Shown: positions 7,301-16,263, counted from the first letter of the stretch. The stretch is DNA of 64,000 nt from Streptomyces sp. BHT-5-2 (GCF_019774615.1 NZ_CP081496.1:6200001-6264000); one strand, 5' to 3'. Numbers and translations: made by a program. The notes: generated from the letters alone by a model not told the origin.

Positions 7301-8386
7301 ATGGCACCGCAGGTGATCGACCACAGGGGCGGAGTGTGGAGCATCGCCGTCCCCATCCCCGACAACCCGCTCGGCCACACCCTCGTCCACCTCCTGGAGA
7401 CCGACCGCGGCCCGGTCCTCGTCGACACCGGCTGGGACGACCCCGGCTCCTGGGACACCCTCACCGCCGGCATCACCGCCTGCGGCTTCGGCCCCGCCGA
7501 TCTCCACGGCGTGGTGCTCACCCACCACCACCCCGACCACCACGGCCTGTCCGCCAAGGTGCGGGAGACCTCCGGCGCCTGGATCGCCATGCACGACGCG
7601 GACGCCGCGGTGGTCCGGCGCACCCGCGAGGCGGAGCCCGGCCGGTGGCTGGACCATCTGCTCGCCACACTCACCGCGGCCGGGGCACCGGACGGCCACC
7701 TGGAGCCACTGCGGGCCGCCCGCGCCGCCGGACGCGGCGGACGCCCGCCCGGCCGCCGGGCCGCACTGCCCGACCGCGGCATCGAACCCGGCGAGCTCCT
7801 CGACCTACCCGGCCGCCGCCTGCGCGCGATCTGGACGCCGGGCCACACCCCCGGCCACGTCTGCCTCCACCTGGAGGAGGCCCACCCCGCGCTCGCGGAC
7901 CGCCCCCGCCCGGACGCCGCCCGCCCGGCCGGCTTCGGCCGGCTCTTCTCCGGCGACCACCTCCTCCCCGGCATCACCCCGCACATCGGCCTGTACGAGG
8001 ACCCCGACGACATCGCCCCCGACCTGCTCGACCGGGGCGATCCGCTCGGCGACTACCTCGACTCGCTCGAACGGATCGCCCGGCTCGCTCCGGCGGAGGT
8101 GCTGCCGGCCCACCAGCACGCCTTCCCCGACGCCGCGGGCCGCGTCCAGGAACTGATCGCCCACCACGAGGAGCGCCTCGCCGGCCTGCGCGCGCTGCTG
8201 CGCGAGCCGCTCACCTCCTGGCAGCTCGCCGCGTCGATGCGGTGGAACCGCCCCTGGGGCGACATCCCGCCCGCCTCCCGCACCATCGCGGTCTCCGAGG
8301 CCGAGGCGCACCTACGGCACCTGGTCAAGCGCGGGCATGTGGAGGTGGTGGCCGGCTCGGATCCGGTCCGGTACATGGCGGTTTAG
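7301..8386 (+). CDS. Metallo-beta-lactamase-fold hydrolase
   Basis: This 361-residue protein has the canonical metal-binding motif THHHPDHHG near residue 85, a second ligand region TPGHTPGHVC, and FSGDHLLPGI carrying the bridging Asp. A C-terminal helical or winged-helix-like segment follows (SEAEAHLRHLVKRGHVE), as in LACTB2-like and thioesterase-like MBL proteins. A longer frame begins at 7244, but that would place the start inside the KstR operator; ATG at 7301 has GGAGGGGG upstream. An insertion around residues 140-165 is Arg/Pro/Gly-rich. The shared operator suggests a hydrolase, possibly an acyl-CoA thioesterase, in the same catabolic regulon; the substrate is unproven. Confidence 0.85.
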   Translation: MAPQVIDHRGGVWSIAVPIPDNPLGHTLVHLLETDRGPVLVDTGWDDPGSWDTLTAGITACGFGPADLHGVVLTHHHPDHHGLSAKVRETSGAWIAMHDADAAVVRRTREAEPGRWLDHLLATLTAAGAPDGHLEPLRAARAAGRGGRPPGRRAALPDRGIEPGELLDLPGRRLRAIWTPGHTPGHVCLHLEEAHPALADRPRPDAARPAGFGRLFSGDHLLPGITPHIGLYEDPDDIAPDLLDRGDPLGDYLDSLERIARLAPAEVLPAHQHAFPDAAGRVQELIAHHEERLAGLRALLREPLTSWQLAASMRWNRPWGDIPPASRTIAVSEAEAHLRHLVKRGHVEVVAGSDPVRYMAV

Positions 8387-8554
8387 GGGGTCTATCGAGT
8401 GGTCCCGGTCGGTTCGCCGGTCGGTTCGCCAGCTGGTTTGCCGGTTGGTCCGTCGGTCGGTTCGCCGGTCGGATTCTCGTGACGGCGGTCACCCGTCGGC
8501 GGGCCGTGGCGGTCGCGTCCGCGAACGCGACCGCGAGGCGGTGCGTTGCCCCTC

Positions 8555-8725
8555 CGGAGTTAAAGTGTGCGGGACAACTTCATCCCGTACCCGATCGGGG
8601 AAAGCCGGTGGAAATCCGGCGCTGCCCCTCCCCCGAGCTCTCGACTTCGCTCGTGCCCGGGGGCACCCCCATCCGTGACTCCGGCCGCCCGGCGCGACCG
8701 GACGAGCCGGAGCACCCGGTAGGGC
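8555..8725 (+). promoter_or_regulatory. Cobalamin riboswitch with inserted hairpin
   Basis: The core GGGGAAAGCCGGTGGAAATC (from 8597), followed by CGGCGCTGCCCC, matches the conserved B12-box region of cobalamin riboswitches. Downstream GACGAGCCGGAGCACC resembles the 3' part of the aptamer. Between CTGCCCC (to 8628) and CCGTGACT (from 8673) sits a palindromic insert of about 42 bp. The element precedes a B12/cobalt-type transport operon, in the right orientation. Boundaries are approximate. Confidence 0.75.
8629..8670. repeat. Palindromic repeat inserted in the riboswitch (copy 1)
   Basis: A GC-rich hairpin unit containing TCCCCCGAGCTCTCGACT, then CGCTCG and GGGGGCACCCCC. The inverted copy at 14420-14462 shares nearly the whole unit, with differences mainly in the loop. 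This behaves like a small mobile or REP-like element. Confidence 0.7.
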
Positions 8726-8912
8726 ACGACCAAGGCTCCCGCCACCGGAACCGCCGCCCCGCGGACGGCCGGTGCGCGGCACCGTCGAGGTCTACGGAGC
8801 TGAGCCCGGTGCCACCGTGCCGCACGCCGCGCGTGCTGCACGGGCGGTCGCCCGGGCCCGGATCGGCTTCGTAGCCCGCCGCGACCCGACCGACCCGAGA
8901 GGCACCCACCCG

Positions 8913-10259
8913 ATGGCCCGTATGGCCCCCACGGCTCCCCAGGCCACCGCGCCGCAGCCGCACTCCGCCGCCCCCCGGGCGCGCCGCGCCGCCACGGCGC
9001 TGGCCGCCGCGGCGACCGCCGCCGTGCTGGCCGGCGCCGCGGCCCCCGTCGCGTACGCCGACGGCCCGGCGGCTCCGCAGCCCTCGCAGCAGAAGCTGCC
9101 CAAGGGCCTGTACGGCGCCAAGGACCCGCAGTACGACGGCGTGTGGCGGCAGTCGCTGGCGCTGCTGGCGCAGCACACGGTGGGGGTCCGCCCGGCAACG
9201 TCCGCGGTGGACTGGCTGGCGGGGCAGCAGTGCGCCGACGGGGCGTTCGCCGCGTACCGGCCGGAGCCCGGCAAGGCGTGCGACGCGGCCACGATGCGGG
9301 ACACCAACCAGACCGCCGCCGCGATCCAGGCGCTGACCGCGCTCGGCGGGCACGGCGACACCGTGCAGAAGGCCGTGCAGTGGCTGAAGTCCGTCCAGCA
9401 CGAGGACGGCGGCTGGAGCTCGATGCCCGGTGGGCAGGGCGGCGAGGAGAGCGACGCCAACTCCACCGCGGTGGTGATCGGCGCGCTCGCCGCGGCCGGT
9501 GAGAAGCCGGAGTCGGTGACGGCGAAGGGCGGCAAGTCGCCGTACGACGCGCTGCTGACGTTCCGGCTCGGGTGCGATGCGAAGGAGGCCGAGCGCGGGG
9601 CGTTCACCTTCCAGCTGAAGAACTCCGCGCCGAACGCCGACGCGACCGCGGCCGCCGTCACCGGGGCCCTGGGCCAGGGCTTCGTCGTGGCGCCGGCGGG
9701 CAAGGCCGCGAACCGGCCGGTCAAGGCGCCGGACTGCGCGAAGGACGCGATGCGGGGCAGCGGCGCGGACGCCCGGGCGGCGGCCGCGGACGGCGGCGCG
9801 AACTGGCTCGTCGGGCAGTTGGACGCCGGCGGGCAGCATCTGCGGTCCGCGATGCCGGGCGCCGAGCAGCAGCCCGACGTCGGCAACACCGCGGACACGG
9901 TGGTCGCGCTGGCAGCCGGCGGGCACGGCGCGGCCGCCCAGAAGCCGTTGGCGTGGCTGGAGAAGAACGCCGGGGCCTGGGCGAAGCAGAACGGCCCGGC
10001 CGCGTACGCCCAGTTGATCCTCGCCGCGCACGCCACCGGCACCGACCCGCGGGCGTTCGGCGGCACCGACCTGGTGAGCGCGCTCGACGCGACCGGGCCC
10101 GCGCCGGCCGCGACCGCCGCGCCGTCGCCGGCGGCGGAGCAGGACACCTCGGACGGGGGCGGCTTCGGCCCGTGGTGGGTGATCGGTGTCGGGCTGGCCA
10201 TCGGCGCCGGCATCGGCTTCCTGATCAGCGGCCGCAACAAGAACAAGAACGCGCTGTGA
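8913..10259 (+). CDS. Secreted, membrane-anchored terpenoid-cyclase-like (transcobalamin-like) protein
   Basis: The protein has about 448 residues. An N-terminal signal sequence (Arg-rich, then ATALAAAATAAVLAGAAAP) is followed by prenyltransferase/squalene-oxidase-type helical repeats, for example AVDWLAGQQCADGAFA, TAAAIQALTALG and AVQWLKSVQHEDGGW. It ends in an Ala/Pro linker and a C-terminal membrane anchor (WWVIGVGLAIGAGIGFL) with a basic tail. The alpha/alpha-barrel fold is also that of the alpha domain of intrinsic factor and transcobalamin. Being first behind a cobalamin riboswitch and ahead of an ECF transporter suggests a cell-surface B12 or cobinamide capture protein; this is inference. 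The ATG at 8913 has AGAGG upstream; ATG 8922 is an alternative. Confidence 0.82.
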   Translation: MARMAPTAPQATAPQPHSAAPRARRAATALAAAATAAVLAGAAAPVAYADGPAAPQPSQQKLPKGLYGAKDPQYDGVWRQSLALLAQHTVGVRPATSAVDWLAGQQCADGAFAAYRPEPGKACDAATMRDTNQTAAAIQALTALGGHGDTVQKAVQWLKSVQHEDGGWSSMPGGQGGEESDANSTAVVIGALAAAGEKPESVTAKGGKSPYDALLTFRLGCDAKEAERGAFTFQLKNSAPNADATAAAVTGALGQGFVVAPAGKAANRPVKAPDCAKDAMRGSGADARAAAADGGANWLVGQLDAGGQHLRSAMPGAEQQPDVGNTADTVVALAAGGHGAAAQKPLAWLEKNAGAWAKQNGPAAYAQLILAAHATGTDPRAFGGTDLVSALDATGPAPAATAAPSPAAEQDTSDGGGFGPWWVIGVGLAIGAGIGFLISGRNKNKNAL

Positions 10260-10963
10260 GCAGGCTGCGGCACGGTTGGACCCGGCGGGCCGCCGGCGGG
10301 CTGCTGCTGGCGGGGGCGGTGGCCGGTCTGGGGGCCGGGCCCGCCCAGGCGCAGCAGTACCGCTACTGGTCCTTCTGGGACGGCGGTGCCCCGGCCGCCG
10401 GTGGCAAGAAGACCGCGTGGGCGTACGCGACGGAGGGGCCCGGCACCGCACGGCCGGCCGACGGGGCCGTGGTGGGCTTCCGCTTCTCGGTGAGCGCGGA
10501 CTCCGTCAAGGCGGCCGGCCCGCGCACCGCCCCTGACTTCGCCGCGCTCTGCGGTACGACCCCGGCCCGGTCCGGGGACAAGCGGATCGGCGTGGTGATC
10601 GACTTCGGCACCGCGGCGGACGCCCCGCCCGGTGAGCGTCCGCCGGCCGGGCGCACCGGCTGTGCCCGGGTGCCCGCGGACGCCTCGGCGGGCGAGGCGC
10701 TGGCGGCGGTCGCCAAGCCGCTGCGCTACGACGCCGATGCGCTGCTGTGCGGGATCGCGGGCTATCCGCGGTCCGGTTGCGCGGAGCAGGTGGACGGGAG
10801 CGGGGCGCAGCCGAAGACCACGGCGACGGCCGAACGCGGTGCCGGCGGTGCCGCGGGCGGGGACGACGACGGGGGGCCGTCGGCCGGTGTCCTCGGCGGT
10901 ATCGGGGCCGTGGTGGTGCTGGGCGCGGCCGGCGTGTGGCAGGCGCGCCGGCGGCGCGGATGA
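10256..10963 (+). CDS. SCO2322-family secreted membrane-anchored protein
   Basis: This 235-residue protein starts with a GTG that overlaps the upstream TGA (GTGA). A signal peptide (GLLLAGAVAGLGAGPAQAQ) leads to an extracellular domain with YRYWSFW, AWAYATEGPGT and two Cys-containing segments (ALCGTTPARSG; LLCGIAGYPRSGCAEQ). A Gly/Asp linker and a C-terminal transmembrane helix with RRRR end follow. It matches the Streptomyces SCO2322-like family as I remember it. It may be the beta-domain partner of the preceding protein, since eukaryotic B12 carriers combine an alpha/alpha-barrel with a small beta domain. That functional reading is inferred from context. Confidence 0.8.
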   Translation: MSRLRHGWTRRAAGGLLLAGAVAGLGAGPAQAQQYRYWSFWDGGAPAAGGKKTAWAYATEGPGTARPADGAVVGFRFSVSADSVKAAGPRTAPDFAALCGTTPARSGDKRIGVVIDFGTAADAPPGERPPAGRTGCARVPADASAGEALAAVAKPLRYDADALLCGIAGYPRSGCAEQVDGSGAQPKTTATAERGAGGAAGGDDDGGPSAGVLGGIGAVVVLGAAGVWQARRRRG

Positions 10964-12261
10964 GGGCCCCGCGCGCCACCCGCAGTACCGCGTTGCACGC
11001 GGGCGCCTGGTGGGTGTGGGCGCTCGGCCTGGCGACCGCGGCGTCCCGGACCACCAATCCGCTGCTCCTGGGGCTGCTGGTGGGAGTGGCCGGCTATGTC
11101 GTGGCGGCACGCCGGACCGATGCGCCGTGGGCCCGGTCGTACAGCGCGTTCGTCAAGCTCGGGCTGGTGGTGCTGGGCATCCGGCTGGTCTTCGCTTTCG
11201 TGCTGGGTTCGCCGATCCCCGGTACCCACACCCTGGTGACGCTGCCCGAACTCCCGCTTCCCGACTGGGCGAAGGGGGTCCGGGTGGGCGGCCGGGTGAC
11301 CGCGGAGGGCATGGTCTTCGCGCTGTACGACGGGTTGAAGCTGGCCACGCTGCTGATCTGTGTGGGCGCCGCCAACGCGCTGGCCAATCCTGCCCGGTTG
11401 CTGAAGTCGCTGCCCGGTGCGCTGTACGAGGCCGGAGTGGCGGTGGTGGTCGCGATGACCTTCGCGCCGAACCTGGTGGCGGACGTACAGCGGCTGCGGG
11501 CGGCCCGCCGGCTGCGCGGCCGCCCGGACCGCGGGGTCGCGGCGCTGCTACAGGTGGGACTGCCGGTGCTGGAGGGCGCGTTGGAGCGGTCGGTGGCGCT
11601 GGCCGCGGCCATGGACGCCCGCGGCTACGGGCGGACGGCCCAGGTGCCGCCCGCCGTGCGGCGGTTGACGTCGGTGCTGACCCTGGGCGGGCTGCTCGGG
11701 GTGTGCGCGGGGACGTACGGGCTGCTGGGCGATTCCGGGGGCGGCTACGGGCTGCCGCTGCTGGCGGTCGGTCTGGTGGCCGCGCTGGCCGGGCTGTGGC
11801 TGGGTGGCCGCCGGTCGGTGCGGACGCGCTACCGGCCCGAGGCGTGGGGCGTCCGGGCCTGGCTGGTGTCCGGTTCGGGGGTCGCGGTCGCGGCGCTGAT
11901 GATCGCGGCGAACGGCTGTGCGCCGGGGGCCCTGCATCCGCCGGCGGTGCCGCTGACGGCGCCGGTGCTGCCGCTGTGGCCGGCGCTTTCGCTGCTGGTG
12001 GGGTTGGTGCCGGCGGTGGTGGCGCCGGCACCGGGGCCCACGCGGGGCGGAGCCCGCGGTCCGGGCCGGACGGCCGGCTCGGCGGCGTCTTCTTCGGCTT
12101 CGGCGTCTTCTTCGGCTTCGGCGTCTTCGCCACCGTCGTCTTCATCGGCTTCCTCTCCCCCTAACGCCCATGGCACCTCTGGAACCTCTCCCACCTCGCG
12201 TAGCTCTCCTCTCTCCCGTCCCTCCGATTCCGACCCGTGCACGAAGGAGTCCGCCCAGTGA
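10960..12261 (+). CDS. ECF transporter transmembrane protein EcfT (CbiQ-like)
   Basis: This 433-residue integral membrane protein is the scaffold subunit of an energy-coupling-factor transporter. Multiple hydrophobic helices are visible, and the coupling motif of CbiQ/EcfT proteins appears as LERSVALAAAMDARGYG at about residues 207-223. The ATG at 10960 overlaps the upstream stop (ATGA), and the end overlaps the ATPase start. The last 80 or so residues form a low-complexity Ser/Ala/Pro tail encoded by a 15-bp tandem repeat (12086-12130), unusual for the family and probably cytoplasmic and disordered. Confidence 0.88.
   Translation: MRAPRATRSTALHAGAWWVWALGLATAASRTTNPLLLGLLVGVAGYVVAARRTDAPWARSYSAFVKLGLVVLGIRLVFAFVLGSPIPGTHTLVTLPELPLPDWAKGVRVGGRVTAEGMVFALYDGLKLATLLICVGAANALANPARLLKSLPGALYEAGVAVVVAMTFAPNLVADVQRLRAARRLRGRPDRGVAALLQVGLPVLEGALERSVALAAAMDARGYGRTAQVPPAVRRLTSVLTLGGLLGVCAGTYGLLGDSGGGYGLPLLAVGLVAALAGLWLGGRRSVRTRYRPEAWGVRAWLVSGSGVAVAALMIAANGCAPGALHPPAVPLTAPVLPLWPALSLLVGLVPAVVAPAPGPTRGGARGPGRTAGSAASSSASASSSASASSPPSSSSASSPPNAHGTSGTSPTSRSSPLSRPSDSDPCTKESAQ
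12086..12130. repeat. 15-bp tandem repeat in the ecfT 3' end
   Basis: TCTTCGGCTTCGGCG-type units recur two to three times, giving SSSASASSSASAS in the EcfT tail. It is likely a slippage-prone segment. Confidence 0.65.
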
Positions 12262-13934
12262 TCCGCTTCGAGGAGGTCTCGGTCACCTATGGGGACGCCG
12301 CCGCGCCGGCCGTCCAGGGGGTCGACCTGACCGTGCCCGAGGGGGAGCTGTGCCTCCTCGTCGGCCCGTCCGGGGTCGGCAAGTCGACGCTGCTGAACGC
12401 CGTGAGCGGGCTGGTGCCGCACTTCACCGGTGGCACCCTGCACGGCCGGGTGACCGTCGGCGGGCGGGACACCCGCATCCATCCGCCGCGTGAACTGGCC
12501 GATGTGGTCGGGACGGTGGGCCAGGACCCGCTGGCGCACTTCGTCACCGACACCGTCGAGGACGAACTGGCCTACGGCATGGAGTCGCTGGGGCTCGCCC
12601 CGGACGTGATGCGCCGCCGGGTCGAGGAGACCCTGGACCTGCTGGGCCTGGCCGAGCTGCGGGACCGTGCCGTCCGCACGCTGTCCGGCGGGCAGATGCA
12701 GCGGGTGGCGATCGGTTCGGTGCTGACGACCCACCCCAAGGTCCTGGTGCTGGACGAGCCGACGTCGGCGCTGGACCCGGGGGCCGCCGAGGAGGTGCTG
12801 GCGGTGCTGCAGCGGCTGGTGCACGACCTGGGGACGACGGTGCTGATGGCCGAGCACCGGCTGGAGCGGGTGGTGCAGTACGCGGACCAGGTGATCCTGC
12901 TGCCGGGGCCCGGTGCGGCCCCGGTGATGGGCGATCCGGCCGGCATGATGGCCGCTTCGCCGGTGCGGCCGCCGGTGGTCGAACTGGGCCGGCTGGCCGG
13001 CTGGGCACCGCTGCCGCTGACGGTGCGGGACGCCCGCCGGAAGGCGGCCGGGCTGCGGGACCGGCTGTCGGCGCTGGCCGCACCGTCTCCCGGACCGGTG
13101 GCGGGACCGGGAGGCCGGCCGGGAGCCGGGCCGGGCGAGGACTCCGGCGACGGACCGGGGGCGGACACCGAGCCGGTCGCCGCGGTCGCGGGGCTCGGCG
13201 TCCACCGGGACCGCACTCCGGTGCTGCACGGCGTCGGGCTGACCGTCCGGCCCGGCGAGACCGTCGCCCTGATGGGACGGAACGGTGCCGGCAAGTCGAC
13301 ACTGCTGCGCACGCTGGTCGGGATGCATCCGCCGTCGGCGGGCTCGGTGCGGGTCGGGGGCGCCGTCCCGCACAAGGCGCGGCCGCGGGAGCTGCTGCGC
13401 CGGGTCGGCCTGGTGCCGCAGGAGCCGCGCGACCTGCTGTCCGCGGACACCGTGGCGGCGGAGTGCGCCGCGGCTGACCGGGACGCGGACGCACCGGCCG
13501 GGAGCTGCCGGGAGCTGGTCACGCGACTGCTGCCCGGGGTGCCGGATGCGGCCCATCCGCGGGATCTGTCCGAGGGACAGCGGCTGACCCTGGCGCTGGC
13601 GGTGGTGCTGACCGCCCGGCCGCCGCTGCTGCTGCTCGACGAGCCCACCCGGGGCCTGGACTACGCGGCCAAGGCGCGGCTGGTCGAGGTCGTCCGGGGG
13701 CTGGCCGCCGAGGGGCAGGCGTGCGTGCTGGCCACGCACGATGTGGAGCTGGCCGCCGAACTCGCGCACCGGGTGGTGATCCTGGCGGACGGGGAGGTCG
13801 TCGCGGACGGTCCGACCGAGGACGTGGTGGTCTCCTCCCCCGCGTTCGCCCCGCAGGTCGCCAAGGTGCTGGCGCCGCTGCCGTGGCTGACCGTCGCCCA
13901 AGTGGCCCGTTCCCTGGAAGGGGCGTCGGCGTGA
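12258..13934 (+). CDS. Fused ECF ATPase (two ABC domains)
   Basis: This protein of about 558 residues has two complete ABC modules. Module one: Walker A GPSGVGKST, signature LSGGQMQRV, Walker B VLVLDEPTSALDP. Module two: GRNGAGKST, a degenerate signature LSEGQRLTLAL, and LLLLDEPTRGLD. A Gly/Pro-rich linker joins them. It combines the EcfA1 and EcfA2 subunits that power uptake with the EcfT and S component. The GTG at 12258 is chosen because it overlaps the ecfT stop (GTGA) and has GAAGGAG at ideal spacing; an upstream ATG at 12237 is less likely. Confidence 0.92.
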   Translation: MIRFEEVSVTYGDAAAPAVQGVDLTVPEGELCLLVGPSGVGKSTLLNAVSGLVPHFTGGTLHGRVTVGGRDTRIHPPRELADVVGTVGQDPLAHFVTDTVEDELAYGMESLGLAPDVMRRRVEETLDLLGLAELRDRAVRTLSGGQMQRVAIGSVLTTHPKVLVLDEPTSALDPGAAEEVLAVLQRLVHDLGTTVLMAEHRLERVVQYADQVILLPGPGAAPVMGDPAGMMAASPVRPPVVELGRLAGWAPLPLTVRDARRKAAGLRDRLSALAAPSPGPVAGPGGRPGAGPGEDSGDGPGADTEPVAAVAGLGVHRDRTPVLHGVGLTVRPGETVALMGRNGAGKSTLLRTLVGMHPPSAGSVRVGGAVPHKARPRELLRRVGLVPQEPRDLLSADTVAAECAAADRDADAPAGSCRELVTRLLPGVPDAAHPRDLSEGQRLTLALAVVLTARPPLLLLDEPTRGLDYAAKARLVEVVRGLAAEGQACVLATHDVELAAELAHRVVILADGEVVADGPTEDVVVSSPAFAPQVAKVLAPLPWLTVAQVARSLEGASA

Positions 13935-14809
13935 CGGCACCGGAGCGGCGGGTGCGTGCGGTGCGGCTCGGGCCGCGGTCGGTCGCCGCGCTGTGTCTGG
14001 TGTCGGCGATCGGCGTGGTGGCCTTCGGCTGGCCGTTGCTGGCCGGTTCCGCTTCCGGGCTCGCGCATTCGCAGGACGCTCCGTGGCTGTTCGCCGCGCT
14101 GTTGCCGCTGCTGCTGGCGGTGGTGGTGGCCACCATCGCCGACAGCGGCCTGGATGCCAAGGCGATCGCGATGCTCGGGGTGCTGGCCGCGGCGGGTGCG
14201 GCGTTGCGGCCGCTGGGTGCGGGGACCGCGGGGATCGAGCCGATGTTCTTCCTGATGGTGTTGTCGGGGCGGGTGCTGGGGCCGGGCTTCGGTTTTGTGC
14301 TGGGGTCGGTGGCGATGTTCGCCTCGGCGCTGCTGACGGGCGGGGTCGGACCATGGATGCCGTTCCAGATGCTGTCGATGGGCTGGGTGTCGATGGGGGC
14401 GGGACTGCTGCCGGGGACCATGGGGGTCCCCCCTGATCGAGCGGAGTCGAGAGCTCGGGGGAGGTTGCGGGGCCGCCGCGAGCTGCTCCTGCTGGCCGGG
14501 TACGGGGCGGTGGCGTCGGTCGGCTATGGGCTGGTGATGAACCTCCAGGGCTGGCCGTACATCGGCGGGTTGGCGTCGGGGGTGTCGTTCGTGCCGGGCG
14601 ATCCGCTCTCCGCCAACCTGGCGCGCTATCTCGCGTACTGCCTGGCGACGTCCCTGGGGTGGGATCTGCCGCGGGCGGTGGTCACCGTCGTGCTCACGCT
14701 GACGCTGGGCGGCACGGTGCTGAAGGCGCTGCGGCGGGCGACGCGCCGGGCGGCGTTCGAGGCGCCGGTGGCGTTCGTGGACGCGGCCGGGCCGGCGGGC
14801 CGGTCCTGA
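13931..14809 (+). CDS. ECF transporter S component
   Basis: This 292-residue membrane protein has about six hydrophobic helices and blocks typical of substrate-binding S components (GIEPMFFLMVLSGRVLGPGFG, FVLGSVAMFASALL, WMPFQMLSMGWVSMGAG). The GTG at 13931 overlaps the ATPase stop. It should supply substrate specificity; the riboswitch upstream argues for B12, a corrinoid or cobalt. A palindromic repeat (14420-14462) lies in frame in the loop between helices and encodes a polar insert near residues 165-180 (VPPDRAESRARG). The same repeat sits in the operon's riboswitch. Confidence 0.87.
   Translation: MTAPERRVRAVRLGPRSVAALCLVSAIGVVAFGWPLLAGSASGLAHSQDAPWLFAALLPLLLAVVVATIADSGLDAKAIAMLGVLAAAGAALRPLGAGTAGIEPMFFLMVLSGRVLGPGFGFVLGSVAMFASALLTGGVGPWMPFQMLSMGWVSMGAGLLPGTMGVPPDRAESRARGRLRGRRELLLLAGYGAVASVGYGLVMNLQGWPYIGGLASGVSFVPGDPLSANLARYLAYCLATSLGWDLPRAVVTVVLTLTLGGTVLKALRRATRRAAFEAPVAFVDAAGPAGRS
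14420..14462. repeat. Palindromic repeat inside the ECF S-component gene (copy 2)
   Basis: The inverted counterpart of 8629-8670: it contains GAGTCGAGAGCTCGGGGGA and TGGGGGTCCCCC. It keeps the reading frame open and places a charged loop in the membrane protein. Confidence 0.7.
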
Positions 14810-15093
14810 CGGACCCGCGCGGGCGCCGGGCGGCGCGGCCGGGAGCACCGCCTGCACCGCCGGCAGGGCGGCGGCACGGCCGGCGGTGGCGCGGGGGACG
14901 GACGGACGGGACGCGTGGTGCGGAGCGGTGTTCTTCATGGCTCCGACGCTACGGCGACCCGGCCGGCCGCGACATGCGGGTCGACCCCCAACTCCCTGAG
15001 GGTTCCCCCGAGTTCCGCTCTCAGGGACCGGCCGGGCGACCGCGTACCCGACCGGCCCCGCGGGCGCGCCGGGCGGGAGTTCGACGACAGGCC

Positions 15094-16263
15094 CTACAGC
15101 CGTTGAATGATCGTCGCCGTCGCCAGCGCGCCGCCCGCGCACATGGTGATCAGGGCGAACTCCTTGTCCCGGCGCTCCAGTTCGTGCAGGGCGGTGGTGA
15201 GCAGGCGGGCGCCGGTGGCGCCGACCGGGTGCCCCATGGCGATGGCTCCGCCGTTGACGTTGACCTTCTCCAGGTCCTGGTCGAAGACCTGCGCCCAGGA
15301 GAGCACCACGGAGGCGAACGCCTCGTTGATCTCGACCAGGTCGATGTCCCTGAGCGACATCCCGGCCTTGCCCAGGACCGCCCGGGTGGCGTCGATCGGC
15401 CCGTCGAGGTGGAAGTGCGGGTCGGAGCCGACGAGCGCCTGGGCGACGATGCGGGCCCGGGGCCGGAGCCGGAGGGCGCGGGCCATCTTCTTGGAGGCCC
15501 ACAGCAGGGCGGCGGCGCCGTCGGAGATCTGCGAGGAGTTGCCGGCGGTGTGCACGGCGGTGGGCATCACGGGCTTGAGGCCGGCGAGGGCCGCCATGTC
15601 GGTGTCGCGCAGGCCCTCGTCGCGGTCGACCAGCCGCCACATGCCCTGGCCGGCGGCCTGTTCGTCCTCGGTGGTGGGGACCTGGACGGCGAAGGTCTCC
15701 CGTTTGAAGCGCTCCTCGGCCCAGGCGGTGGCGGCCCGCTCCTGGGAGAGCAGGCCGAGGGTGTCGACGTTCTCGCGGGTCAGGCCGCGGTGGCGGGCGA
15801 TCCGCTCGGCGGCCTCGAACTGGTTGGGCAGGTCGACGTTCCACTCGTCGGGCCAGGGTTTGCCGGGGCCGTGCTTGGAGCCGCTGCCGAGCGGGACGCG
15901 GGACATCGCCTCGACGCCGCAGCCGATGCCGATGTCGATGACGCCGCCCGCGATCATGTTGGCGACCATGTGGTTGGCCTGCTGGGAGGAGCCGCACTGA
16001 CAGTCCACGGTGGTGGCGGCGGTCTCGTAGGGCAGGCCCATGGTGAGCCAGGCATTACGGGCGGGGTTCATGGACTGTTCGCCGGCGTGGGTGACGGTGC
16101 CGCCGACGATCTGTTCCACGCAGTCGGGCTGGATGCCCGTCCGGGCGAGGAGTTCGCGGTACGTCTCACCCAGGAGGTAGGCGGGGTGGAGGTTGGCGAG
16201 CGCGCCCTGGCGCCTGCCGATGGGGGTGCGTACTGCTTCGACGATGACGGGTTCCGCGGCCAT
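15094..16263 (-). CDS. fadA5: Thiolase (acetyl-CoA acetyltransferase), FadA5-like
   Basis: This 389-residue thiolase has its nucleophile in VDCQCGSSQQANH (Cys about 90). The catalytic His is in GHPVGATGARL (about 345) and the second Cys in MCAGGALAT (about 375). Many blocks recall mycobacterial FadA5, for example DLPNQFEAAERIA, HTAGNSSQISDGAA and EINEAFASVVLSWA. FadA5 removes acetyl-CoA or propionyl-CoA units from the cholesterol side chain. The gene is divergent from a CYP125-like P450, as in Mycobacterium tuberculosis, with KstR-like boxes between them. The substrate here is inferred from that synteny and could be another branched or steroidal acyl-CoA. Confidence 0.88.
   Translation of the reverse strand: MAAEPVIVEAVRTPIGRRQGALANLHPAYLLGETYRELLARTGIQPDCVEQIVGGTVTHAGEQSMNPARNAWLTMGLPYETAATTVDCQCGSSQQANHMVANMIAGGVIDIGIGCGVEAMSRVPLGSGSKHGPGKPWPDEWNVDLPNQFEAAERIARHRGLTRENVDTLGLLSQERAATAWAEERFKRETFAVQVPTTEDEQAAGQGMWRLVDRDEGLRDTDMAALAGLKPVMPTAVHTAGNSSQISDGAAALLWASKKMARALRLRPRARIVAQALVGSDPHFHLDGPIDATRAVLGKAGMSLRDIDLVEINEAFASVVLSWAQVFDQDLEKVNVNGGAIAMGHPVGATGARLLTTALHELERRDKEFALITMCAGGALATATIIQRL

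Noticed and set aside
11153..12145. Long minus-strand frame opposite ecfT, with a Lys/Pro-repeat N-terminus
   Set aside because: It is antisense to a clear transporter gene and consists of Pro/Arg/Ala-rich sequence typical of high-GC shadow frames.
14816..15093. Hairpin TCCCTGAG/CTCAGGGA (14993-15027) as the ECF operon terminator
   Set aside because: It lies about 180 bp past the stop and has a 19-base loop; it may be an operator or chance, so it is not called.
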